From Chamaecyparis obtusa (Eukaryota > Streptophyta > Pinopsida > Cupressales > Cupressaceae), in the NCBI GenBank assembly GCA_027943335.1, contig BSBK01002934.1, forward strand, positions 232,557 through 296,556: a DNA stretch of 64,000 nucleotides, written 5' to 3'. Numbering within the stretch: position 1 is the first letter of the stretch; each line of letters starts with the position of its first letter. The notes beneath the pieces are model-generated. The model saw only the letters and a program-made list of their open reading frames with translations, had not been told where the DNA came from and made no database searches. Below, in pieces: positions 23,940 to 33,741 of the stretch. Made by a program: the position numbers and the translations under genes.

Positions 23940-24367
23940 AAAATGAGGATTTTCATAGCAATGACTATGTCAAGGGTAAGAAAGTGTGGTGTAACTTCAA
24001 TGTCAACACTATAAAGATGGGGATAATCAGGGAATCCATTAATCCCAAATCTTTTGAGGGAGAGGATGGAAGGACTCAGCAGGAGGAGTTGATTTTCCTG
24101 GCTCTGGTGGTCCTTAGTGACAACACTAGGGAAATAGAGTTTAACCTTCTCAAAAATGCTAAGAACAACATGCTGGTTAACTTTAGGTCAATCAAATGGC
24201 TTTATCATGAACTGGGGGATCTAAAGAATAGAGTGAATGGGACTGACATCAAGAATGGTAGCAGAGCGACTAAGGACTATTAGGATCTAGAAACAAATAT
24301 TATTAAGATGGAGGAAAAAATGTTGAGCCTTGAGGAAACTATCAAAGGCATCATGGAGCAGAGCTTT
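23940..24367 (+). pseudogene. LINE-like ORF1 fragment, left part
   Basis: An open stretch (23984-24283) followed by an in-frame stop and then a coiled-coil segment (KMEEKMLSLEETIKGIMEQS). It is broken at 24367 by element C and continues in the same frame at 31823. The type of protein is inferred mainly from the downstream context, where a typical plant LINE-like tail occurs. It could also be an eroded gag-like ORF. No reverse transcriptase is present. Confidence 0.4.
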
Positions 24368-25472
24368 TGTTGGCATTAAGTATGATTGTCATCAGTGACA
24401 ACACTTATTTAGACTTTGCGTGCTTACCGAGTAGAATAGTTCTTATCGAGTAGAATAGTGCTTACCGAGCAGAACAGTGCTTACCAAGCAGAACAGTGCT
24501 TACCAAGGAGAACAGTGCTTACCGAGTAGAACAGTGCTTACCGAGCAGGATAGTGCTTACCGAGCAAGACAGTGTTTATCGAGTGACACTATATCTACAG
24601 AGTCTCTAGTATATACTATTTTTGAAACTACAACCAAGTGGTTAGTATGGACCATGCCTCCACTTCTACCGAGTGCATGATGATGCCGAGTAACACAGTG
24701 GATGCCGAGCATCAGAAAGTCACCGAGTTAGTTTGCAATAACTGACTCACTATACTTGGGCCGACTTAGTAATATTTGTGTTAGCTTGTTTAAGAGTTGA
24801 CTTTGTAATTATGTTTTAATTGTTTTAGATTGATAAATAAACAATGTTTTATATCATATCCAAAGAGAAGAAAAAATAGCAAAGTATGAAAAAGAGAGAA
24901 AGGCAGAGATAAGCGAATTACAAAGGGCTACAGTAGTATAAGAAGCAGCAAAGATCTATCCATCACAGAAGGTGATCAGTACATCAGAGAATCTCAATTA
25001 GCAAGTACAGTTGCAAGTAAGAGATCTACTATTTCATCCTAACAGGTGAATCAGCTTGAAATCCTTTAACCGAGTAGACTTAACAGTCTTTTTAAAATCT
25101 CTTAACCGAGTGTATACTTCATTGTATGTTTGTAAATCCTCTAACAAGGTGGACCTAGTAGTCCTTATTGCTCCTAATAGGGTAGATCATCATAAGTGAT
25201 CATTGTAAGCCTTAACTGACAAACTTTATACTGTAGTATTGAAGTTTTGTGGGTATCATCCCCACCCCAGTTTTACTTTCTACTTGGAAGGTTTTTGGGT
25301 CACCAAATCTCTATGTTCAAAGTGTTATGAATGATTTATTCTTTCTGTTACTCATGCATGCAGTCAGATTATCAATCTAATATTATTAAGATCTAAATCT
25401 GTTAAAAGTTTTGAAGTTACTGATTCACCCCTCCCCTCTCAGTAACCTAGATAGTCTTGAATATTTCCAACA
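24368..25472 (+). repeat. 5' LTR of element C
   Basis: Begins TGTTGGCATTAAG and ends TTCCAACA. It carries a 19-bp minisatellite (9 units), a TATA-like region near 24831-24850, and the U5 signature CTGATTCACCCCTCCCCTCTC. Confidence 0.95.
24421..24591 (+). repeat. 19-bp minisatellite, nine units, in the 5' LTR of C
   Basis: Nine head-to-tail units of consensus TGCTTACCGAGCAGAACAG, each 19 bp with one to a few substitutions. They lie in U3, upstream of the presumed promoter, so they could act as enhancer repeats. Confidence 0.93.
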
Positions 25473-25474
25473 AT

Positions 25475-25486
25475 TGGTATCAGAGC
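25475..25486 (+). other. Primer-binding site of element C (tRNA-iMet)
   Basis: TGGTATCAGAGC, two bases after the end of the 5' LTR. Confidence 0.95.
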
Positions 25487-25536
25487 TCTGTGGTTCTCAG
25501 AATAAAGTTTGACAGATTGAGAAAAGATTTAGAACA

Positions 25537-26799
25537 ATGGAGATATTTAGACTTAACAAAGTAATTGAGAATGAAAAGCTAGATCTGGAAATGGCCATAA
25601 CTCAACTCAAAGAAGCAAGGGAGCATCTTTCCCTTTCCCTAACAAGAAGGAAGGAACTTGCAAATCAGATCAATGACCACTAGTATGTTGAAGAAAAGAT
25701 TGAAGACTTTTTCCCTTCAAGCAACTTAGATGAAGCAAACAATGCAATCAAAGAACTTCTAGAAAAGAGTGGATCTCTGCAAGAAGAAGTGAGAAAATTG
25801 AAAAGAGAATAGGAAATTCAGTCAACAAGATTATATGAAATCTTGGAACAAAGAAACAAGATGAAAGATGAAATAGATGGAAAGAACAATGAAATCTAGA
25901 ACCAAACCCTTCAGCTAGAAAACCTTATTGATCAAATCTCCAATGCAAATGAAGAAATCTTGACTCTGAGATCAGAAAATGAAAATATAAGAGAGGAGCT
26001 AAGATCTAAAAAGAAAATCAATTTAAGAGTGATGAGTGACCTAGATGCTGAAAGGAAAATCAATGAGAGAATGTTGAAATCTCAAGAAGATATGAATCAG
26101 GTGTATGAATGAAACCTTCATAGGCAAAAAGGAAAAGCAGGACTTGGATACAAAGAGGAAGGTGAATCCTCCAAACAACGTACTCAAAAGAATCAAAAAC
26201 CTACTTGTAATCACTGTGGAAAAATTGGTCATACTTCAAACAAATGTTGGAGCAATGGAAAAGAAAAATTCAATGGAAAATGCTACAATTGCAATCAGCT
26301 TGGTCATAAAGCAAATGAATGCAAGGAGAAACCAAGATTTGAAGGCAAATGTCACAAATATAGCAAACAAGGTCATAAGGCATCAGAATGCAGAACTAAA
26401 ACACCCAATCCAGCGGAACAAATTATTAAAGAAAAGTTTGGTTGGGATTACAACACTTGGTGTAGATGTCATTACTATGGAGAATATGGACACATTGGCA
26501 TGAATTGTGTAAGGCACCACTTGAGAAAAAGGGATTCTACCATAAGATGTTATAATTGCACTAAGCTTGGTCACATAGCTAAAAATTGCATGAATTTAGG
26601 CAAAGTTGAAGATGAAAAGAAAGCAAAAGCAAATAGCATTAGGAAGTAGATAAGACATCAGTGGATTCCTAAACCTACCGAGCAAACCAGTCCAAGTAAT
26701 GTAGTCACTCATGAAGGGAGTGGCTCTATGAACTCTAACTAGTCTCCAAGAAAGCACTGGAACTGTATCTTCATAGACATATTCCAAAATAGTTCTTGA
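25537..26799 (+). pseudogene. ORF1 of element C: coiled coil with five CCHC knuckles
   Basis: A single frame from ATG 25537 to TGA 26797-26799, 421 codons. Internal stops are at 25681 (TAG), 25810 (TAG), 25897 (TAG), 26110 (TGA), 26647 (TAG) and 26740 (TAG). Residues 1-195 are a heptad-rich coiled coil. Zinc knuckles follow from about residue 224: CNHCGKIGHTSNKC, CYNCNQLGHKANEC, a third with Cys-to-Tyr (CHKYSKQGHKASEC), a fourth also with Tyr (CHYYGEYGHIGMNC), and CYNCTKLGHIAKNC at about 338-351. No Copia UBN2 motif is seen. The likely role is RNA packaging; the knuckles indicate nucleic-acid binding. Confidence 0.82.
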
Positions 26800-27170
26800 G
26801 CTGAAAGGAAGAAAGATCCAAATTAGTATGCAAGATGCAGTAGGATCACAAGAAGGTCAGTATCAGTTCCACTGAGCAAGGTCGGGAGTAACTTAATTTC
26901 ATTTGGTTACCGAGTAAGGTCGGAGAAGTATGAATTCGTATGTTCTCTGAGTTGCGAAATCTTCACCGAGCATTTAATGCATAGTGGATGACAGTCTATC
27001 GAATTCATACCCTAATTCCTATGGAGCATTAATGACAAAATTTTAACAAAAAGCATGAAATCAAGTTCATTCTTCACCGCGAATATCAGCATTTTGGGTA
27101 GAGAAATTTCTAGTGTGATCAAGCGATTCGAAGCAAAATTTTAAAGCAAAATTTTTTCTACCGTGCTACC
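26800..27170 (+). other. Spacer and leader before ORF2 of element C
   Basis: Non-coding, about 370 bp. It includes several CCGAG-containing stretches that recall the LTR minisatellite unit. ORF2 starts at the first good ATG (27171), in the context ACCATGG. Confidence 0.6.
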
Positions 27171-30100
27171 ATGGCTTCATCTAGCACCAAAGTAAAGAAA
27201 GGTTTGGAAATGTTAGTTCATGGAGAATGGAAAGTGCCGGATTTCAAACTCGTGCCCGTGGTTGTAGAAACCCTAGATCTGAGTGGAGCTCAGTCTCAAA
27301 TTCCTCCAAAGGTACTTCTTGTAAATGACATTCACAGTCATTTTAAAGGTGCAATTCAAGAAATTGGAACCCTAGAGATAGATGTTGTTCATGATGAACT
27401 GTGTGTTGATGGTGTTTTCAAACTGGGACATAAACATTTGGAAGAAAAGGGTTTAACACATATCACCCACTTGCCTCGGGGTTTCCAAATAAAATGGATA
27501 AGATATATTCTAAGCCAAGTACATGAAGGTAAAATTTGGCTTGAGCAACCAGTGGAAATAACAAAGAAGATGATTCACCAAATCACTGGTCTTCCCATGC
27601 TTGCCAAGGATAAATCTACAAAAACCATAGGATGGGTAGAGCTGGAAAAGAAAACCCTAGCCGAATGGGATGGTAGAGGTATGAAAATTAACAGTATTGC
27701 CGATGTAGAACTAAAATTTGGCACATATGTAATAGCACACAAGATATACAGTTCAAGTTGGCAAAATAGTGTTCCATGTGAAGCAGTTGACCTAGCCTAT
27801 AAAATTGTGAAGAACAATCTATCATTTGACCTAGGTGATCTTTTGTTGAAACAGTTCAACAAGAAAATGGAGAGCATCCAAACCTCAAAGAACAATCCAT
27901 GTAAGTTTGGCTCATTGTTGGTTTGTTTATTTTTCTATGCTCAAAAGTTTTTCCCATCAAAAGGCATAGTAAAATGGAGAAAGGATGTACCTATTCTTTA
28001 TCAGATAAATGAGTATATTGCAAAAATGGGTGAGAATTTTACAAGCATAATGGATAACTATTTTGAATCTTTTAAGGAGAAGATGAATAATAGATTCTGG
28101 ATTCCACTAAAATTGGTGGAAGATTATAAAGATGATATTTGTTTCATGGTTGATTGTGATAGACTATACATTTAGACAGTAAGGCCCAGGATTGTATGGG
28201 TGAAACCTCTTCCTTATGAGGTAAACATTGATGAAACAAAGGATATAATTGAAGCCCTAGTAAATCAACCTGTTGATCCAAAGGCTCCATACTTTGGAAC
28301 ATATAATGAAGCTAAGATAAGAATTGAGCTAAGCATAAAACTTCCACAGGCAGTTAACAAAGGCAGAAAAAGAATGGCCAAGATGCAATCTAGCACACCT
28401 CTAATGTTAACCGAGGGCATAGGAGAAGATATTGTAGAAGAAGAAGAAAAGGATGAGAATAAAGAAGAACAAGTGCCTGTAAAGAAGAAAGGAAAGGTAA
28501 CTATCACCAAGGAACCCACTGCAGTATTCACAAGGAAAAGATCAAGGGGAAAGGTAGGTAAAATCAATGATGATATAGTACTCAAAAGGCCTCCTCCCTC
28601 ATTTGAACAAAAGATTAAGGATTTGAGAGAAGGATCTGGAATTGCAAATTTCAAATCTCTCAAATATGAAATTAAATCAAAGGCAGAGCAGCAGGAAATA
28701 GAAGATGCTGTCATTGAGAAAATGGGAAAATGGAAGTACTCACCTGATGATATGGCTTCTCAAATTCTAGGTGTTCTATTGGATAAAGTAAAGATGAGAT
28801 GGTCCAATTCAAGACAAACTGTCAAGGACATATATGCTCAAACCTTAAGATAGTTAATGCCAAGTTTGAAAGATGATGAAATAAATAAGGCATTGATAGA
28901 AAATGAGTGCAAGATGACACTAAAATTCAATAGTTGTTTAGTTTTGATCAAAGATATAGAGTCAGTTGTGAAGAGTGCAAATTCTACTTGGAAAAACATC
29001 TATCATCTTCACAAACTGAGTACTAAAACTGTGATAATCAAAGATATTGAAGATGACAGTGATGAAGAAGAAGAAGAAGAAACAATTCAGATTGATAATG
29101 TTGTGACAGAGGAAGCAGGGATAGAAGCTACTGAGGAAGCTGAGAAGAATGTCGAGGAATATGATCCAATTCAGATAGTTGCAGAGGTAATTGCCTCACT
29201 TCCCCACTCTCCAGTAAAAATTGCTACATCTATCCCGAAGAAAACTTCAAGTGTGATTGTAACAACTCCCTCATATACATCAAATGTCCAATCATCACTA
29301 GCATAGCTCAATGTATCAATGACAGAAGTGGCTACCACTTCATCTATCAAGCTTCAGCCTCCTTCTTCCACTGAGTTGCAGTCTTCTGTACCTTCTTCAA
29401 ATTTGATTTTTTCAGCAGTAAGTACTTCAGATTCTACAATTGTAAATACTTCAATTTTTTATTTATCAAGTATTTCAGTTAGCACCCCATCAGTCAGAAG
29501 TTTATCAGTTTTCACTACTAGTCCTACTGTGTCTACAATAATTTCTACTACAAAGGCAATAAGTATAAAGACTCAATCGAGTATAAAATTTCTGAGTAAG
29601 AGTGTAGTAGAAGGTATAGATCTAGATGAGGAGATACAAATTCCCCAGCTAGATTTTGCAAACCTCACTGCAGATCAAATGCAAACAGTTGGTGAACTCC
29701 TCTAGAAGAAAGAAAAGCAGAAGAAACTAACAGAAGAAAGAGATAAGGAATATAAGATCATTGAGGATGCCAAGAACATTTTGACAGAAGCTATAGGTGT
29801 TAAAGTTGATTCCTCTCAACACATCTTGTTGCAGTTGGTAGAAGCAATTAATAGGTTTAATGATGATTCCTCTAAAACAGACAATTTTCTTGAAAAGGCT
29901 GAGAAGAAGTTTGAAAATGAAGTTCTTGAGCACATTGCTCAACAAATAGCTATCAATCAGGCAGGGTTATCTTCAGTTTTGACTAGCATTGAGTCCTCCT
30001 ATTCTAAGGTAACATCTCTTTTTGTCAAAATCTGTAATGTTGCCGAGTTCTCAAAGGAAATTAAAGACAAAATAAATAAGATTGATGAGGATCTGAAGAT

Positions 30101-30461
30101 CAGTGCATAAAAGTTGCAACTTGAGCCTAGTTCAAGCTCTACACATCAGATGATAGTCAGATTCCTATCTGATAAGCAGTCAGAATTATTGAAAGAAGAT
30201 GCAAGGATCAGATCAACATTAATAGATATTCAGAACATGATCCCTCCCATCATGGATACAATGCAGAAGCATATTGCATACTCAAAAACATTGATCCATG
30301 ACAATCAATTTTCAATTGCAGATCACATGATTGAACTCTCTGTAGAAGTCCAAGTTGCACTCCATACATGAAAGATTTTGCAAGAGAATTGGGATAGAAC
30401 TCTAGCACTAATTGGAAAGGTGCATTCTGATTTTCTCTCATGTTTTGGTATCTCCGTGTAA
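27171..30461 (+). pseudogene. ORF2 of element C, long accessory protein of unknown function
   Basis: One frame of 1,097 codons from ATG 27171 to TAA 30459-30461 with no frameshift. Nonsense codons occur at 28173 (TAG), 28851 (TAG), 29304 (TAG), 29703 (TAG), 30108 (TAA) and 30369 (TGA). Residues about 70-335 form a conserved domain shared with A, B and D, containing GKIWLEQPVEITKKMIHQI, LVCLFFYAQKFFPSKG and VEDYKDDICFMVD. A PLPYEVNID motif follows, then a Lys/Arg-rich nuclear-localisation-like segment (KRSRGK), a second conserved domain (PPPSFEQKIKDLREGSGIAN), an acidic run, a Ser/Thr-rich region and C-terminal coiled coils. I do not recognise the family; a remote link to plant mobile-domain or plant transposon proteins is only a guess. 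Confidence 0.8.
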
Positions 30462-30693
30462 AATATTTTTATATACACCTTTGGCATTATTGTCAAAAAG
30501 GGGGAGAAAGTATATGAGATATGAAAGGGAGAGAAAATATAAATAGAAAATATGAGTATGAGGTGAAATAAGATATTTGTATATATACTATATAAGGGAG
30601 ACATGAAATGTATATACAAAACCAGTTTCAGCATGATTGTGTATATAAGTTTTGGGCAATAAGTGTTTTGTCACTAATGCCAAAGGGGGAGAT
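30462..30693 (+). other. 3' region of element C with paired polypurine motifs
   Basis: Non-coding. AAAAAGGGGGAGAAAG (30495-30510) lies just after the ORF2 stop, and AAAGGGGGAGAT (30682-30693) directly before the LTR. Both are preceded by similar CATTATTGTC or CTAATGCC sequence. Confidence 0.75.
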
Positions 30694-31817
30694 TGTTGGT
30701 ATTAAGTATGATTGTCATCAGTGACAACACTTATTCAGACTTTGCATGCTTACCGAGCAAAATAGTGCTTACCGAGTAGAATAGTGCTTACCGAGCAGAA
30801 CAGTGCTTATTGAGCAAAATAGTGCTTACCAAGCAGAATAGTGCTTACCGAGCAGGACAGTGCTTACCGAGCAGAGCAGTGCTTACCGAGCAGGATAGTG
30901 CTTACCAAGAAAGATAGTGTTTACCGAGTGACACTATATCTACCGAGTCTCCAGTATATACCATGTTCGAAACTACAACCGAGTGGTTAGTATGGACCAT
31001 GCCTCCACTTCTACCGAGTGCATGATGATGCCGAGTAACACAGTGGATGCTGAGTATCAGAAAGTCACCGAGTTAGTTTGCAGTAACCGACTCACTATAC
31101 TTGGGCTGACTCAGTAATATTTATGTTAGCTTGTTTAAGAGCCAACTTTGTAATTATGTTGTAATTGTTTTAGATTGATATATAAACAATGTTTTATATC
31201 ATATCCAAAGAGAAGAAAAAATAGCGAAGTATGAAAAAGAGAGAAAGGCAAAGATAAGTGAATTACAAAGGGCTACATCAGTATAAGAAGCAGCAAAGAT
31301 CTATCCATAATAGAAGGTGATCAGTACATCAGAGAATCTCAATCAGCAAGTATAGTTGCAAGTAAGAGATCTACTGTTTCATCCTAACAGGTGAATCAGC
31401 TTGAAATCCTTTAACCGGGTAGACTTAACAGTCTTTGTAAAATCTCTTAACCGAGTGCATACTTCATTGTATGTTTGTAAATCCTCTAACAAGGTGGACC
31501 TAGCAGTCCTTATTGCTCCTAATAGGGCAGATCATCAGAAGTGATCATTGTAAGCCTTAACCGGCAAACTTTATACTACAGTATTGAAGTTTTGTGGGTA
31601 TCATCCCCACCCTAGTTTTAATTTCTACTTGGAAGGTTTTTGGGTCACCAAATCTCTATGTTCAAAGTGTTATGAATGTTTTATTCTTTCTATTACTCAT
31701 GCATGCAGTCAGATTATCAATCTAATATTATTAAGATCTGAATCTGTTAAAAGTTTTGAAGTTACTGATTCACCCCTCCCCTCTCAATAACCTAGATAGT
31801 CTTGAATATTTCCAACA
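30694..31817 (+). repeat. 3' LTR of element C
   Basis: 1124 bp, beginning TGTTGGTATTAAG and ending TTCCAACA. It is 19 bp longer than the 5' LTR, exactly one minisatellite unit. Otherwise it aligns without large gaps. Confidence 0.95.
30747..30936 (+). repeat. 19-bp minisatellite, ten units, in the 3' LTR of C
   Basis: Ten units of the same 19-bp consensus as 24421-24591, but with one more copy. The pattern of substitutions along the array also differs from the 5' array, so units were gained or lost and shuffled after insertion. Confidence 0.93.
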
Positions 31818-32435
31818 GCTTTAACATCCTGAAAGCCTCTAATGATTATATCAAGCTGCTCAGTGAGAAAATGGAAGAAAATCCAGGAGGGAAAGAAAAG
31901 TAGATCATAAAAGAGGAAAAAGTGCAAAAGCCAAATGAAGGACCTGGTTGTTACAAGCAGTGGTTATCATTGCACCAAAAGATTTACCTATTAATGCATG
32001 ATACAACCACTAGACTTATAGAAGACACAAGGGGTAGTTAATCCATGTCATGAATCCTAAGGGGAGCATTGACCATTTTTCCAACACTGGTAACACAACT
32101 AGGGCCAAATCCAAGAAGAATAAGGAGAATGAAGACTCCATGGAAATCAACAAGATAAAGGAGGCTACTGATAAAATGGAGATCCTTGAGTCCAAAGAAG
32201 CTACCCTATTGAGGAACATCTCATGACTATTTTCCCTAGTTTTTTATGCCTACCTCTGTGCATAGTTTACTTTTTTGTCACCTCAGTATTTGTTTGGTTG
32301 TACTTTTGGCCCTGCTAGTGGCCTGTATTGTTATTAGTTCCTTTTTTTTTTTGGATTGGACATATGTTCCTATATTTTTCTATGTATTGGGTTTCAGGCA
32401 CCTTGTAAAACCTATTTTACATTATCAAAAACTTT
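31818..32435 (+). pseudogene. LINE-like ORF1 fragment, right part, and LINE 3' tail
   Basis: Continues the frame from 24367 with FNILKASNDYIKLLSEKMEE, then degenerates (TAG near 31900). A Lys/Glu-rich stretch (32103-32225, SKKNKENEDSMEINKIKE) follows. From 32226 the sequence is pyrimidine-rich and contains GGTTTCAGGCACC and TGTAAAACCTATTTTACATT, which resemble the 3' ends of plant L1-type LINEs. ORF2 with reverse transcriptase is missing, so it is an internally deleted or ORF1-only copy. It abuts UGT pseudogene 2, suggesting it inserted in that gene copy. Confidence 0.45.
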
Positions 32436-32442
32436 GAGAAAA

Positions 32443-32840
32443 CATCAATTAGTAAACTGATAAAAAATATAAGGCCACTTGATCAAAGTAACTCACATGC
32501 TAATTGACTCTAAAGTAGAGTTCCACCTGCAATCAAATAGTTCTTAAAGGATTAATCTTAGAGTCTATGGATAAAGTATCAAAATCACAAATTAAAAATG
32601 CTCTATTTGCAACTATTTTGTCCAACTAACAACCAATGCTCGATCTTTGGCTTGTTCTTTACAAATCCTCTAATAAATCTATAGACTTTCATTCAACTAT
32701 GTCAAATCTAAGTACACACAAGCATTTAGTCCAAGTGGTAGCTCATGCATTTGCCTTTTAGATTTTACAGTAATGCTACCAAAGGAAACATATAACATAG
32801 ATTCCTTTTCTTGGGAATCTAGCCATTGGAGGTAGGTTTT
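32443..32840 (-). pseudogene. UGT pseudogene 2, end of exon 2, intron 2 and start of exon 3
   Basis: Aligns with 58300-58780 of UGT pseudogene 3 on the same strand, for example CTCTAAAGTAGAGTTCCACC, ATGCTACCAAAGGAAACATA and AATCTAGCCATTGGAGG. The intron is still present between the exon parts, so this copy arose by DNA duplication and not by retroposition. About 44 bp covering the HCGWNS core of the PSPG sugar-donor box is deleted. Many in-frame stops are present. The rest of the gene is missing on the right beyond 32840. Confidence 0.8.
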
Positions 32841-33386
32841 ATCCCATAAAATAGATCATTTTAAAGCTTCTATACTCATTTCCTTTAAAAATAAAAATAA
32901 GATATGTTGTTCTTGGGTAGGGTATAAGAGGTCATCTTAAAGCTTCTATACTCATTTTGTTTAAAAAATATATATTTTAAATTAATACATAAATGAATTT
33001 TGATGATATTTACTTTTCTCTAAAACAAACTATCTTTTCAACAACTCAAACATGACAGATTGAAAGGGTATGGTCAAGGTTTTATTTATTGGATAGTTAC
33101 ACAAATGGTCATGGCATGGTGAATGGGCACTAGCTATGGGCATGGGATGTTTCTAGTGCAAGTATGTTGTCACATAGCCAGTTCCTAACTTGAATGTTTG
33201 AAAAATTGACTCACTTTGGTGGCTAGTTTGACCCCAAGGAAATGGTCTATTTCACTATTTACATCACCGTTTGATTTGTTGTCAAGCCTTTGCAAGTTTT
33301 AATTTTAATTTTGAATGGCTTTCTCCTACCTATATTATCTCAACATGCACTAAACTGGTTTCTATCTAAAAAGGGAGCTTAGAAAC
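32841..33386. other. Non-coding spacer with tandem and inverted repeats
   Basis: Two copies of AAAGCTTCTATACTCATTT (about 32872 and 32939) show a small tandem duplication of about 67 bp. Bases 32993-33180 are the second arm of the inverted repeat whose other arm is 23716-23905. No gene seen. Confidence 0.5.
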
Positions 33387-33664
33387 TATTAAAAATAAAT
33401 TGACAACATATTAAGAGAATTAGACAATAAAAAGAAAAGGTTAAAAAAGAGACAGCATAATTTATAGTGGTTTTTCATAAAGGCTATGTCCACTATCAAG
33501 TAGAGAAATATTATTAGTATTCAATGTTTTAGATGCAAATCTCAATTTCATACAATACAATAACAACTTTATTTTATAGGAAAATATTACAATGTTATCC
33601 AGAATGTGAAGGGTTGAGAGTTATTGGAGGGAAACCAAGTGATTGTTGGGTTTCACATCCAACA
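33387..33664 (-). repeat. 3' LTR of element E
   Basis: 278 bp, similar to 52907-53190 (shared CAATTTCATACAATACAATAA and TTATCCAGAATGTGAAGGG). The plus-strand end reads ACATCCAACA. Confidence 0.85.
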
Positions 33665-33741
33665 ATTTGTCACTTGAAACCCAACTATAATGCAAAAAAT
33701 AATAATATCTCTTACATTTTTCTCATAAGTTTATATTTTAA

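Larger units (their letters stand above)
24368..31817 (+). mobile_element. Element C, complete two-ORF pol-less LTR retrotransposon
   Basis: The best-preserved family member, 7450 bp. The LTRs are 24368-25472 (1105 bp) and 30694-31817 (1124 bp). The target duplication is a perfect GCTTT (24363-24367 and 31818-31822). The primer site TGGTATCAGAGC is at 25475-25486 and the polypurine tract at 30682-30693. ORF1 (25537-26799) and ORF2 (27171-30461) each run in one frame without any indel and are broken only by nonsense codons. No protease, integrase, reverse transcriptase or RNase H is encoded, so transposition depended on another element. It landed in the coiled-coil region of a LINE-like ORF. 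Confidence 0.95.

Noticed and set aside
24421..24591. Minisatellite as a coding repeat
   Set aside because: The 19-bp period is not a multiple of three and it lies in U3 of an LTR.
25537..30461. TAG read as glutamine or programmed readthrough in element C
   Set aside because: TAA and TGA also occur in the same frames, and neighbouring elements show the same decay together with frameshifts. Mutation of methylated CAG is the simpler explanation.
15633..32840. UGT pseudogenes 1 and 2 as two halves of one gene split by transposons
   Set aside because: Both are on the minus strand, but the N-terminal piece lies at the lower coordinates and the C-terminal piece at the higher ones. A single split gene would have the reverse order.
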